Shown here: positions 21,022-29,833 of the stretch, one piece after another
How positions within the stretch are numbered: position 1 is the first letter of the stretch
Layout: each line of letters starts with the position of its first letter
Assembly: GCF_000174355.1 (NCBI RefSeq)
Contig: NZ_ACIS01000003.1
Span: 186,001-250,000, forward strand
DNA length: 64,000 bases
Direction: 5' to 3'
Source of the DNA: Pseudogulbenkiania ferrooxidans 2002
GTDB lineage: Bacteria > Pseudomonadota > Gammaproteobacteria > Burkholderiales > Chromobacteriaceae
Translations under genes and position numbers: made by a program
The notes under the pieces: model-generated
The model's input: the letters and a program-made list of their open reading frames with translations, nothing else
Database searches by the model: none
What the model was told of the DNA's origin: nothing

Positions 21022-23187
21022 ATGACCCAACGAACCCCTTGCCATCGACTGCAGGTTGCCACCGTCCTCCACGCCTTCATCGAACAGGAAGTCCTGCCGG
21101 GTAGCGGCATCGGCTCCGCCGCGTTCTGGTCCGGTTTCGATGTCCTGGTGCACGAACTGGCGCCGAAGAACCGCTCCCTACTCGCCGAGCGCGACCGCCA
21201 GCAGAGCGAAATCGATACCTGGCACCGCCAGCATCCGGGCCCGATCGCGGACATGGCCGCCTACAAGGCGTTCCTCACCTCCATCGGCTACCTGAAGCCG
21301 GTGCCGGCCGACGGCCGCATCAGCACCAGCAACATCGACAGCGAAATCGCCGAGCAGGCCGGCCCGCAGCTGGTGGTGCCGGTGATGAACGCGCGCTACG
21401 CCCTGAACGCCGCCAACGCGCGCTGGGGCAGCCTGTACGACGCGCTGTACGGCACCGATGCCATCGCCGAGGACGATGGCGCCAGCCGCAGCGGCGGCTA
21501 CAACCCGGTGCGCGGCGCCAAGGTGATCGCCTTCGGCCGTGACTTCCTCGACGCCAGCGCGCCACTGGAAACCGGTTCGCACCACCAGGCCGCGGCCTAC
21601 CGCGTGGCCGGCGGCCAGTTGCAGGTCGAGCTGCAGGACGGCCGCACCAGCTCGCTCAAGCAGCCGGAGCTGTTCCTCGGCTACAACGGCGACGCAGCCG
21701 CGCCGACCTCGGTGCTGCTCAAGCAGAATGGCCTGCACTTCGAGATCCAGATCGACAAGAGCAGCCCGATCGGCGCCCAGGACGGCGCCGGGGTCAAGGA
21801 CATCGTGATGGAAGCCGCCATCACCACCATCATGGACTGCGAGGACTCGGTCGCCGCAGTCGACGCCGACGACAAGGTCGTGGTGTACCGCAACTGGCTC
21901 GGCCTGATGCAGGGCACGCTGACCGAAGAAGTGAGCAAGGGCGGCAAGACCTTCACCCGCGCCCTCAACCCGGACCGCCGCTATACCGCCGCCGACGGCA
22001 GCACGCTGACGCTGCACGGCCGCAGCCTGATGTTCGTGCGCAACGTCGGCCACCTGATGACCAACCCGGCCATCCTCGACGGCGACGGCCACGAAGTGCC
22101 GGAAGGCATCATGGACGCCGTGGTGACCACGCTGATCGCACTGCACGATCAGCAGCGCCGCGGCAACTCGCGCGCCGGCTCGATCTATATCGTCAAACCG
22201 AAGATGCACGGCCCGGACGAAGTCGCCTTCGCCGACGAGCTGTTCGGCAAGGTGGAACAGCTGCTCGGCCTGCCGCAGTACACCGTCAAGCTCGGAATCA
22301 TGGACGAGGAACGCCGCACCAGCGTCAACCTCAAGGCCTGCATCGCCGCCGCCCGCCATCGCGTGGCCTTCATCAACACCGGCTTCCTCGACCGCACCGG
22401 CGACGAGATGCACACCTCGATGGAAGCCGGCCCGATGATCCGCAAGGGCGACATGAAGACCTCGAAGTGGATCGCCGCCTACGAGCGCAACAACGTCCAG
22501 GTCGGCCTCGACTGCGGCCTGCGCGGCCACGCCCAGATCGGCAAGGGCATGTGGGCGATGCCGGACCTGATGGCCGAGATGCTGAAGCAGAAGATCGGCC
22601 ACCCGAAAGCCGGCGCCAACACCGCCTGGGTTCCGTCCCCCACCGCCGCCGTGCTGCATGCGCTGCACTACCACCAGGTCGACGTGCAGGAGGTGCAGAA
22701 GGCGCTGGAAGACCAGTACCTCGACGTGCAGGACGACCTCCTGACCATCCCGGTGGCGGCCAATCCGAACTGGTCGGCCGAAGACATCCAGCAGGAGCTC
22801 GACAACAACGCGCAGGGCATCCTGGGCTACGTGGTGCGCTGGATCGACCAGGGCGTGGGCTGCTCCAAGGTACCGGACATCCACAACATCGGCCTGATGG
22901 AAGACCGCGCCACGCTGCGCATTTCCAGCCAGCACATCGCCAACTGGCTGCGCCACGGCATCGTCACCGAGGCGCAGGTGAAGGAAACGCTGCAGCGCAT
23001 GGCCGCCGTGGTGGACGGCCAGAACGCCGGCGATCCGGCCTACCAGCCGATGGCCCCGGCGTTCGACACCTCGATCGCCTTCAAGGCCGCCTGCGACCTG
23101 GTGTTCCAGGGCTGCGCCCAGCCGTCCGGCTACACCGAGCCGCTGCTGCACCACTGGCGCCAGGTGGAGAAGGCGCACGCGCTGTAA
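21022..23187 (+). CDS. glcB: Malate synthase G
   Basis: Condenses glyoxylate and acetyl-CoA to malate, completing the glyoxylate shunt started by aceA. 721 residues, the monomeric G isoform length (E. coli 723), with the TIM-barrel active-site segments [34 protein letters not shown] and [29 protein letters not shown] leader precedes the ATG. It is divergent from a LysR gene and ends in its own terminator. Confidence 0.97.
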   Translation: MTQRTPCHRLQVATVLHAFIEQEVLPGSGIGSAAFWSGFDVLVHELAPKNRSLLAERDRQQSEIDTWHRQHPGPIADMAAYKAFLTSIGYLKPVPADGRISTSNIDSEIAEQAGPQLVVPVMNARYALNAANARWGSLYDALYGTDAIAEDDGASRSGGYNPVRGAKVIAFGRDFLDASAPLETGSHHQAAAYRVAGGQLQVELQDGRTSSLKQPELFLGYNGDAAAPTSVLLKQNGLHFEIQIDKSSPIGAQDGAGVKDIVMEAAITTIMDCEDSVAAVDADDKVVVYRNWLGLMQGTLTEEVSKGGKTFTRALNPDRRYTAADGSTLTLHGRSLMFVRNVGHLMTNPAILDGDGHEVPEGIMDAVVTTLIALHDQQRRGNSRAGSIYIVKPKMHGPDEVAFADELFGKVEQLLGLPQYTVKLGIMDEERRTSVNLKACIAAARHRVAFINTGFLDRTGDEMHTSMEAGPMIRKGDMKTSKWIAAYERNNVQVGLDCGLRGHAQIGKGMWAMPDLMAEMLKQKIGHPKAGANTAWVPSPTAAVLHALHYHQVDVQEVQKALEDQYLDVQDDLLTIPVAANPNWSAEDIQQELDNNAQGILGYVVRWIDQGVGCSKVPDIHNIGLMEDRATLRISSQHIANWLRHGIVTEAQVKETLQRMAAVVDGQNAGDPAYQPMAPAFDTSIAFKAACDLVFQGCAQPSGYTEPLLHHWRQVEKAHAL

Positions 23188-23222
23188 GAACCGAGGCGAA
23201 AGAGCGTCCTCTTCCTCAATGC

Positions 23223-23250
23223 AAAGCGGCCCGTCAGGGCCGCTTTTTCG
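23223..23250 (+). terminator. Terminator of glcB
   Basis: 10-bp stem aaagcggccc/gggccgcttt with loop gtca and a TTTTT tail. Confidence 0.9.
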
Positions 23251-23529
23251 CTTCCTTTCACCTGGCCAATACTTCTCTGACAGCGGTTTTGTCTAAGAAA
23301 AGACAATACTGTAGACAAAATACTTTGCCATGATTCACCACGGCACGCCCCCCGGACGCAGCCTCACTCCCGCCCCACGGCAAAACCGACAATATTCTGA
23401 CAATAACAACAGAAACTCAGACATTTCATTGCGCGCGTACGGCAAATTTTTTTTGTGCTTTGCCATAAAATTGCCACGATGCCGCAACATGAGTCCCGGT
23501 TTCGGCCCGATACCGCACAAGGAGTCTCC
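23251..23529 (+). promoter_or_regulatory. Leader with GACAA repeats upstream of the ABC importer
   Basis: No gene. GACAA occurs at 23302-23306 and 23314-23318 (12 nt apart) and again at 23388-23392 and 23399-23403 (11 nt apart), with an inverted half TTGTC at 23289-23293. The doublets agacaatactgtagacaaa and cgacaatattctgacaataa look like two copies of one operator. AT-rich promoter-like sequence follows at about 23445-23480. Confidence 0.45.
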
Positions 23530-24498
23530 ATGAAGTCGCTGTTCCCCCGCACCCTGCTGCTGGCCGCCGTCGCCACGGCCCTGTCCGCCCCGCTGCTGGC
23601 TGCCGAGATGAAATCGGTGGCGGTCACCGCCATCGTCGAACACCCGGCGCTCGACGCCGCCCGCAAAGGCATCGAGGACGAGCTCAAGGCCGCCGGCTTT
23701 ATTCAGGGCAAGAACCTGAAGTACCAGTTCCAGAGCGCCCAGGGCAACACCGCCACCGCCGCGCAGATCGCCCGCAAGTTCATCGGCGACACCCCGGACG
23801 TGATCGTCGGCATTGCCACCCCGAGCGCCCAGGCATTGGCCGCCTCGACCAAGTCGATCCCGGTGGTGTTCTCCGCCGTGACCGATCCGGTTGCCGCCAA
23901 GCTGGTGAAGGACTGGAAGCCATCTGGCACCAACATTACCGGCGTCTCCGATGCACTGCCGCTGGCCCCGCAGATCGAGCTGATCAAGAAAGTGAAGCCG
24001 GGCGTGAAACACGTCGGCATGGTGTACAGCCCGGGCGAGGTGAACTCGACCATCGTCGCCAAGGAACTGAAGGCCGAACTCGCCAAGCAGGGCATGTCGC
24101 TGGTGGAGGCGTCCGCCGCCCGCACCGTGGACGTGCCGTCCGCCGCCAAGAGCCTGGTCGGCAAGGTCGACGTGATCTACACCACCACCGACAACAACGT
24201 GGTGTCGGCCTACGAGTCGCTGTATAAGGTCGCCGTCGACAGCAAGCTGCCGCTGGTGGCCGCCGATACCGACACGGTGAAGCGTGGCGCCGTCGCCGCG
24301 CTCGGCCAGAACTACTACGACATGGGCCGCCAGACCGGCAAACTGGTGGTGCGGATCCTGAAGGGCGAGAAGCCGGGCGCGATCGCACCGGAAGTCGGAA
24401 CCAAGCTCAATCTGGTGGTCAACCCGGCCGCGGCCGAGAAGCAGGGCCTGAAGCTGTCGCCCGAGCTGGTCAAAACCGCCAAAGAAGTCATCAAGTAA
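23530..24498 (+). CDS. ABC transporter substrate-binding protein (PF04392 type)
   Basis: Periplasmic binding protein of 322 residues with signal peptide MKSLFPRTLLLAAVATALSA and cleavage near LLA-AE. The fold shows the two-lobe pattern of the ABC_sub_bind/TrpX-YtlA family: VAVTAIVEHPALDAARKGI, VGIATPSAQALA, NITGVSDALPLAPQIELI, TTTDNNVVSAYESL. An AAGGAG ribosome-binding site sits 6 nt before the ATG; a start 25 codons upstream was discarded. It is the first gene of a three-gene importer. Related systems in Firmicutes are linked to tryptophan uptake, but no substrate can be assigned here. Confidence 0.9.
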   Translation: MKSLFPRTLLLAAVATALSAPLLAAEMKSVAVTAIVEHPALDAARKGIEDELKAAGFIQGKNLKYQFQSAQGNTATAAQIARKFIGDTPDVIVGIATPSAQALAASTKSIPVVFSAVTDPVAAKLVKDWKPSGTNITGVSDALPLAPQIELIKKVKPGVKHVGMVYSPGEVNSTIVAKELKAELAKQGMSLVEASAARTVDVPSAAKSLVGKVDVIYTTTDNNVVSAYESLYKVAVDSKLPLVAADTDTVKRGAVAALGQNYYDMGRQTGKLVVRILKGEKPGAIAPEVGTKLNLVVNPAAAEKQGLKLSPELVKTAKEVIK

Positions 24499-24509
24499 GC
24501 CAGTCTTGT

Positions 24510-24530
24510 GACTTCGGCCAACCCGAAGTC
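24510..24530 (+). repeat. Hairpin containing a CTTCGGCCAAC copy after the binding-protein gene
   Basis: The exact 11-mer is at 24512-24522. The surrounding 8-bp arms gacttcgg/ccgaagtc with loop ccaac make a perfect hairpin, 11 nt after the stop codon. Confidence 0.7.
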
Positions 24531-24538
24531 TGCTCCCT

Positions 24539-24573
24539 CTCCCCGGGTCGGGCCACAAGCCCGGCCCGGGGAG
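24539..24573 (+). other. Strong intercistronic hairpin between binding protein and permease
   Basis: 15-bp stem with one G-U pair (ctccccgggtcgggc against gcccggcccggggag) and a 5-nt loop, without a U-run. It probably protects the upstream mRNA so that binding protein exceeds permease. Confidence 0.65.
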
Positions 24574-24598
24574 CGAACGTTTCACGAGGTGTTGTTTC

Positions 24599-25525
24599 AT
24601 GTCCCTGATCGCCTTGCTGGGCGCCACGGAAATCGGCCTGATCTTCGCGCTGGTGGCGCTGGGTGTGCTGATTTCCTTCCGCATTCTGAATTTCCCCGAC
24701 CTGACCGCCGACGGCAGCTTCCCGCTGGGCGGCGCCGTCGCCGCCACCCTGATCGCCGGCGGCCATGACCCCTGGCTGGCCACGCTGGCCGGCACCGCGG
24801 CGGGTGCCGTGGCCGGCCTGATCACCGCCTGGCTCAACGTGCGGCTGAACATCCTGCAGCTGTTGGCCAGTATCCTGGTGATGATCGCGCTCTACTCGGT
24901 CAACCTGCGCATCATGGGCGCACCCAACATGCCGCTGATCGGCGCCGACACCGTGTTCAGCCCGTTCATCGCCCGGGCGCCCGACTCGCAATACCTGATC
25001 CAGCCCCTGGTGCTGGCCGTGATCGTGGTGATCGCCAAGCTGGCACTGGACGCCTTCTTCGCCTCCCAGTCCGGCCTGGCGATGCGCGCCACCGGCGCCA
25101 ACGCCCGCATGGCGCGTGCGCAGGGCGTCGCCACCGACCGCATGGTGCTGCTGGGCATGGCCATCTCCAATGCCCTGATCGCGCTGGCCGGCGCACTCTA
25201 TGTGCAGACCCAGGGCGGCGCCGACATTTCGATGGGCATCGGCACCATCGTGGTGGGGCTGGCTGCGGTGATCATCGGCGAGACGCTGATCCCGGGCCGC
25301 ACCATCATGGTGGCGACGCTGGCCGCCGTGCTCGGCGCCCTGGTGTACCGCCTGTTCATCGCGCTGGCGCTCAACGCCGACTTCATCGGCCTGCAGGCGC
25401 AGGACCTCAACCTGATCACCGCCCTGCTGGTCGGTTTCGCACTGGTGCTGCCGTCGCTCAAACGCAAATTCGCCGCCAAACGCTCGGCTGCCACCAAGGG
25501 GAGCACTGCTCATGATGCGCGCTAA
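24599..25525 (+). CDS. ABC transporter permease (TrpY-like)
   Basis: Inner-membrane permease of 308 residues with about eight hydrophobic segments. It belongs to the BPD_transp_2 branch, judging by [37 protein letters not shown] and the coupling region [16 protein letters not shown]. The Lys/Arg-rich C-terminus overlaps the ATPase start by 14 nt, so the two are translationally coupled. GAGGTGTTGTTTC precedes the ATG. Confidence 0.9.
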   Translation: MSLIALLGATEIGLIFALVALGVLISFRILNFPDLTADGSFPLGGAVAATLIAGGHDPWLATLAGTAAGAVAGLITAWLNVRLNILQLLASILVMIALYSVNLRIMGAPNMPLIGADTVFSPFIARAPDSQYLIQPLVLAVIVVIAKLALDAFFASQSGLAMRATGANARMARAQGVATDRMVLLGMAISNALIALAGALYVQTQGGADISMGIGTIVVGLAAVIIGETLIPGRTIMVATLAAVLGALVYRLFIALALNADFIGLQAQDLNLITALLVGFALVLPSLKRKFAAKRSAATKGSTAHDAR

Positions 25526-26306
25526 CGGCCTCTACAAGACCTTCAACCCCGGCACCCCGATCGAGAACCCGGCGCTGCGCGGGGCCTCGCTGGACATCCC
25601 CCAGGGCCAGTTCGTCACCGTGATCGGCTCCAACGGCGCCGGCAAGTCGACCTTCCTCAACGCCATCAGCGGCGACCTGATCGTCGACCAGGGCAGCATC
25701 GAGATCGCCGGGCGCGACGTCACCCGTCTCAACGCCTCGCAGCGCGCCGGGCTGGTGGCCCGCGTGTTCCAGGACCCGATGGCCGGCACCTGCGAGGCGC
25801 TGAGCATCGAGGAGAACCTGGCGATCGCCTGGCAACGAGGTGAAAGTCGCGGCCTGAAAGGCGCCCTGAATGCCTCGCTGCGCAGCCTGTTCCGCGACAA
25901 GCTCGCCACGCTCAAGCTCGGTCTGGAAAACCGCCTGTCCGACCGCATGGGCCTGCTCTCCGGCGGTCAGCGCCAGGCGGTGAGCCTGCTGATGGCGTCG
26001 CTGCGGCCGTCGCAGATCCTGCTGCTCGACGAGCACACCGCGGCGCTCGATCCCAAGACCGCCGCCTTCGTGCTGGAGCTGACCGACCAGATCGTGCGCG
26101 AGAACCAGCTGACCGCGATGATGGTGACGCACTCGATGCGCCAGGCGCTGGATCACGGCGACCGCACCGTGATGCTGCACCAGGGCCGGGTGGTGCTGGA
26201 CGTGTCCGGCGAGGAGCGCGCCCGCATGGACGTGCCCGACCTGCTGGCGATGTTCGAACGCACCCGCGGCGAAGCGATCGCCGACGACGCGCTGCTGTTG
26301 GGCTGA
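25512..26306 (+). CDS. ABC transporter ATP-binding protein (TrpZ-like)
   Basis: 264-residue importer ATPase. Walker A GSNGAGKST (39-47), signature LSGGQRQ (149-155), Walker B ILLLDEH (169-175) and the switch histidine in MMVTHSM. The residue after the catalytic glutamate is histidine (LDEHTAALDP) instead of the common proline, a mark of this importer branch. It is the last gene of the operon, followed at once by an inverted 11-mer pair that looks like the terminator. Confidence 0.93.
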   Translation: MMRANGLYKTFNPGTPIENPALRGASLDIPQGQFVTVIGSNGAGKSTFLNAISGDLIVDQGSIEIAGRDVTRLNASQRAGLVARVFQDPMAGTCEALSIEENLAIAWQRGESRGLKGALNASLRSLFRDKLATLKLGLENRLSDRMGLLSGGQRQAVSLLMASLRPSQILLLDEHTAALDPKTAAFVLELTDQIVRENQLTAMMVTHSMRQALDHGDRTVMLHQGRVVLDVSGEERARMDVPDLLAMFERTRGEAIADDALLLG

Positions 26307-26317
26307 TCCCCCGTCTC

Positions 26318-26347
26318 CTTCGGCCAACCTTTGCAGGTTGGCCGAAG
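26318..26347 (+). terminator. Inverted pair of CTTCGGCCAAC copies forming a terminator
   Basis: Copies at 26318-26328 (+) and 26337-26347 (-) form a perfect 13-bp stem with loop ttgc, followed by cttttcg, 12 nt after the ATPase stop. A one-mismatch relative occurs at about 26376-26386. Confidence 0.8.
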
Positions 26348-26500
26348 CTTTTCGCGCGCGGCTGAGCGCATCGGGTTGGCCGACACAGTTGGCGCCGTAC
26401 TGAACTCATCGCGCCCGCCATCGTCATAGTCTCTTGTCACGACAGTGCCGCGCCGCTGAGCGATACTGTCATTACCCGCCTTCCCAAGACAGGAGCCCCC

Positions 26501-27208
26501 ATGACCCGCCTCACCACCCTGTTGAGCCTGGCCGCCCCCTTGTTCCTGCTGGCCCCGCTGGCGCCGGCCGCCGAACGGGCCGACCCGGCCGCCACCGTGC
26601 TGAACCTGTCGGCCAGCACCCAGCGCGAGATCGCCAACGACCAGATGATCGCCACGCTGTACGTGCAGGACCGCCAGCCGCAGCCGGGAACGCTGGCCAA
26701 CCGCCTCAACCAGCTCATCAACCGCGCCCAGAGCGACGCGCGCGGCTACAAGAACGTCGAAGTCAGCAGCGGCAGCTACAACAGCTGGCCCGCCTACAAC
26801 AAGAGCGGCAAGATCGACGGCTGGCAGGGTCGTGCCGAACTGAAGCTGAAAACCCGCGACATGGCGCAAGGCAGCGAGCTGATCGCCAAGCTGCAGGGCT
26901 ACATGCTGCTGGAAGGCGTGCAGTTCGTGGTGTCCGACGACGCCCGTCATGCCGCGGAAAAGGCCATGATTCCGGAAGCGATCGCCGCGCTGATGGAGCA
27001 GGCGCAGATCGCGGCCAAGGCGCTGGGCAAGAACACCCTCAACATGCACCAGCTCACCATCGGCAACCAGATGCCGCCACCGGTGCCGCTGTTGATGCGC
27101 AGCAAGACGCTGGCCATGGCCGCCGACGCCGAAGTCGCCCCGGCCGAATGGCAGCCCGGCCGCAGCCAGTTGCAACTGCAGGTCAACGGCCAGCTGGAAC
27201 TCCGCTAA
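26501..27208 (+). CDS. SIMPL-domain periplasmic protein
   Basis: 235 residues with signal peptide MTRLTTLLSLAAPLFLLAPLAPAA, then a SIMPL (DUF541) domain: LNLSASTQREIANDQMIATLYVQ, a YNSWPAYNKSGKIDGWQGRAELKLKT repeat region and a C-terminal VNGQLELR. Family members (for example YggE-like and BP26) are periplasmic oligomers of unclear function, sometimes linked to oxidative stress. An ACAGGAG ribosome-binding site precedes the ATG. It is separated from the ABC operon by a terminator, so it is probably monocistronic. Confidence 0.85.
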   Translation: MTRLTTLLSLAAPLFLLAPLAPAAERADPAATVLNLSASTQREIANDQMIATLYVQDRQPQPGTLANRLNQLINRAQSDARGYKNVEVSSGSYNSWPAYNKSGKIDGWQGRAELKLKTRDMAQGSELIAKLQGYMLLEGVQFVVSDDARHAAEKAMIPEAIAALMEQAQIAAKALGKNTLNMHQLTIGNQMPPPVPLLMRSKTLAMAADAEVAPAEWQPGRSQLQLQVNGQLELR

Positions 27209-27306
27209 AGCGCTTTGAGGCGGCCCGCCGATACGTTAAAGTAAGCCTGCTTACCCGCCGGTCGACGTCGACCGGCTCCCCCACGACCAAGCACCCTGTT
27301 CATGCC

Positions 27307-27918
27307 ATGAAACTGATCGCGTCACTCACCAGTCCCTACGCCCGCAAAGTGCGGATCGTGCTCGCTGAAAAGAAAATCGACTGCCCGATCCTGATCGACC
27401 AGCCTTGGGAGGCCGACTCGCAAGTTGCCCGCTACAATCCGCTCGGCAAGGTGCCAGTGCTGGAGCTGGACGACGGCAACACGCTGTACGACTCGCGCGT
27501 GATCGTGGAGTACCTCGACAACATCTCGCCAGTGTCGCGCCTCTTGCCGCAGGACAACCGCTCGTTCATCGCCACCCGGCGCTGGGAAGCGCTGGCCGAC
27601 GGCATCTGCGACGCGGCCGTCGCCATCGTCATGGAACGGCGCCGCCCGCCGGAGAAACAGAGCGAGGAAGCGATGGCGCACCAGCAGCAGAAAGTCGAGC
27701 GCGGCCTGGCAGCGCTGGCGCACGATCTGGGCGAACGCCCGTGGTGCAACGGCGAAGGCTACAGCCTGGCCGACATCGCGGTCGGCTGCTGCCTGGGCTA
27801 CCTGGACTTCCGCTTCGCCACGCTGGACTGGCGCGCCAGCCACCCCACCCTTGCCGACTACTACCAGCGTTTGTCGGCACGCCAGTCCTTCGTCGACACC
27901 GTACCGCCGACGGCCTGA
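27307..27918 (+). CDS. Glutathione S-transferase family protein (YibF-like)
   Basis: 203 residues. N-terminal thioredoxin-like domain starting MKLIASLTSPYARKVRIVLAEK, with a serine (S9) at the position that activates glutathione and GKVPVLELDDGNTLYDSRVIVEYLD for glutathione gamma-glutamyl contacts, then an all-helical C-terminal domain. The frame is open far upstream, but the conserved N-terminus fixes the start. The substrate is unknown. It ends in a bidirectional terminator shared with the convergent exonuclease gene. Confidence 0.9.
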   Translation: MKLIASLTSPYARKVRIVLAEKKIDCPILIDQPWEADSQVARYNPLGKVPVLELDDGNTLYDSRVIVEYLDNISPVSRLLPQDNRSFIATRRWEALADGICDAAVAIVMERRRPPEKQSEEAMAHQQQKVERGLAALAHDLGERPWCNGEGYSLADIAVGCCLGYLDFRFATLDWRASHPTLADYYQRLSARQSFVDTVPPTA

Positions 27919-27942
27919 ACCGGCGCGGCACACCAGACAAAC

Positions 27943-27969
27943 AAAAGCCGGGGTTTTCCCCGGCTTTTT
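27943..27969. terminator. Bidirectional terminator between GST and exonuclease genes
   Basis: 11-bp stem aaaagccgggg/ccccggctttt with loop tttt, A/T-tailed on both sides. Confidence 0.9.
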
Positions 27970-27988
27970 GCTGCCCCTTTTTGCGGCC

Positions 27989-28591
27989 CTAGACCCGCCC
28001 CTGTCGCTCCAGCTCGTGGTATACCTGCAGCGCCACATAGGCGTCGTTGCCGGCGTACACGCACTGCGCCTCGCTCAGCACCGGGCTCGCCCAGTTCGAG
28101 GTCGACTGGCGCTTCGACTTGCGGAAACACTGGCCGAACAGGCGCGCCACCGCCTGCACCGCGCCCACGGTACGGTGCTCGCCCGGCTGGCGGAACAGCC
28201 GCCCGATGTCCACCAGCGCCGCGCACTCGATGCCCAGCTTGGCGCGGAGCCGCTGCACGTCGGAGCCCAGCTCGAAACCGACCTTGCGGATCGCCGGCGA
28301 CTCCAGAATCATCCGCAGCCGCGTCAGGTCGGCGAGGCGCTCCACCGGGAACAGGTAGGCGTGCGTGGCGGTGGCCAGCTGTACCAGGTGCGGCCCGCTC
28401 GAGGTCTCGCCCTTGTGGAAGGTCGGGCGCGATTCGGTATCGAAGCCGAGCACGCGGCACACGCTGAGCTGGTGATACGCCGCTTCCATCTCGGTCTCGT
28501 TCGCCACCACGCTCACCGCCGTCGGCGCCAGCCCCGGATAGCTCGGGAGGGTACGGATATCGTCCTTGGACAAGTGTTGTTCTGCGGTCAT
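27989..28591 (-). CDS. 3'-5' exonuclease domain protein (DEDDy)
   Basis: 200 residues of the DNA_pol_A_exo1/RNase D-like fold. Metal ligands fit DEDDy: D51 and E53 in GFDTES, D111 in GFELGSDVQRL, and Y179/D183 in YAGNDAY. There is no HRDC or helicase domain, so it is a stand-alone exonuclease, probably acting on RNA or DNA ends. The frame is open upstream for 226 codons but the conserved part starts at MTAEQHL. It lies 77 nt after trxC. Confidence 0.85.
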   Translation of the reverse strand: MTAEQHLSKDDIRTLPSYPGLAPTAVSVVANETEMEAAYHQLSVCRVLGFDTESRPTFHKGETSSGPHLVQLATATHAYLFPVERLADLTRLRMILESPAIRKVGFELGSDVQRLRAKLGIECAALVDIGRLFRQPGEHRTVGAVQAVARLFGQCFRKSKRQSTSNWASPVLSEAQCVYAGNDAYVALQVYHELERQGRV

Positions 28592-28668
28592 GGGAAGACG
28601 GGTACCCGCGCGGGTAATGAAGGCCGGGCGAGTGTACGCGGCACCGGCGCGGAACACCAGCGCCGCGC

Positions 28669-29106
28669 TCAGCGCACGCCCGCCGCCAGCAGCTGGCGTT
28701 CGGCCCACTGCAGCAGCTCGGCGGCCTGCATTACGCCGCTGTGACGCGCCAGCTCGCGCCCCTGCCAGAACAGGATCAGAGTCGGGATGCTGCGGATCTG
28801 GTAGTGCCGCGACGCCTGTGGCGCCTGCTCGGTGTCGACCTTGACGCAACGCAGCGTCGGCCGCGCCTTGGCGGCGGCGGCGAACTGCGGCGCCATCATC
28901 TGGCACGGCCCGCACCAGCCGGCCCAGAAGTCCACCAGCACCGGCAGCTCGGTGCCGGCGAGAAACCCCGGCAGGGCGGCGTCGGACAAGGCCAGCGGCG
29001 CAGCGGCGAGCAGCGCGCCGGCGCACTTGCCGCACTTGGGCAACTCCAGCAGACGTTCGTCGGGAACGCGGTTGCGGGCACCGCAGGACGGGCAGACCAA
29101 TTGCAT
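28669..29106 (-). CDS. trxC: Thioredoxin 2
   Basis: Cytoplasmic disulfide reductase, 145 residues. An N-terminal zinc ribbon (C5, C8, C25, C28) is followed by a thioredoxin fold with active site WCGPC (64-68) and the cis-proline in RSIPTLILF. The zinc domain distinguishes it from TrxA; family members are often induced by oxidative stress. It precedes the exonuclease gene on the same strand. Confidence 0.95.
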   Translation of the reverse strand: MQLVCPSCGARNRVPDERLLELPKCGKCAGALLAAAPLALSDAALPGFLAGTELPVLVDFWAGWCGPCQMMAPQFAAAAKARPTLRCVKVDTEQAPQASRHYQIRSIPTLILFWQGRELARHSGVMQAAELLQWAERQLLAAGVR

Positions 29107-29165
29107 TTCGCATCACTCCTTCATCAAAACCACACCACATCAACACCACACCGCGGCGACCCGGC

Positions 29166-29546
29166 CTAGCCGCCGGGCGGAGTGCCCTGGCGCCAGCGCC
29201 GGATGACGTAACCGTACACCGCCAGATTGACCGCCAGCACCAGCCCGGCCAACACCAGCTGGAGCGCACGGGTCAGCGCCTCGGGATAGATCAGCGCCAG
29301 CAGGTAGTGCTCGATAAAACCGCCATGGTAGCCGGCCGCCCCGCCCAGCGCACGCAAGCGGTTTTCCAGCGGCGTCAGCGGGCAGATTCCGCCGCTCAGT
29401 TCGATCGCCATCGCCCATGCGGCGGCCGGCAGGTGCCACCACAGCCATCCGCGCCGCCGGCACGCCAGCAAGCCGCCCAGCAGCGCAAACACGATGAACC
29501 CCAGGTGCAGCAGCAGCACGGCGTCGGCCAGCAGGCGGTAGATCAC
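29166..29546 (-). CDS. DUF2784 membrane protein
   Basis: 126 residues from a GTG start (VIYRLLADAVLLLHLGFIVFALLGG), with about four membrane helices and the family motif ELSGGICPLTPLENRLR. A start ten codons further upstream (29576) is possible but Arg-rich and not family-like. The function of the family is unknown. It lies 59 nt upstream of trxC on the same strand. Confidence 0.8.
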   Translation of the reverse strand: MIYRLLADAVLLLHLGFIVFALLGGLLACRRRGWLWWHLPAAAWAMAIELSGGICPLTPLENRLRALGGAAGYHGGFIEHYLLALIYPEALTRALQLVLAGLVLAVNLAVYGYVIRRWRQGTPPGG

Positions 29547-29758
29547 GTCGGCGCCCCGCCGCCATCGTGCCGGCAAGGCCTACCCCAGCCAGGCCCACCA
29601 GCGCACGACCGGGGACTCCTGAGCCGCCCACGCGGCGCGCAGGCCACCGTCCCATTCCGTGCCACAGCCAGCCGCATTCCCTTCTCCCCGCCCGGCAACG
29701 CCCCGGGCTCGCCCTCTCTAACTAGCCCAGGATGGCGACGCCTGCCAGGCTCCCATGT

Positions 29759-29791
29759 AAAAACCGCCCTCCCGGTGACGGGAGAGCGGTT
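29759..29791 (-). terminator. Rho-independent terminator of htpG
   Basis: 13-bp stem with one mismatch (aaccgccctcccg / cgggagagcggtt), loop gtga; on the minus strand it runs into TTTTTAC. Confidence 0.85.
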
Positions 29792-29804
29792 GCGGCGGTG
29801 GCGC

Positions 29805-29826
29805 CTTCGGCCAACGTTGGCCGAAG
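29805..29826. repeat. Perfect palindrome of two head-to-head CTTCGGCCAAC copies
   Basis: Copies at 29805-29815 (+) and 29816-29826 (-) abut with no spacer, 7 nt after the htpG stop and before its true terminator. Confidence 0.8.
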
Positions 29827-29833
29827 CCCGGGA

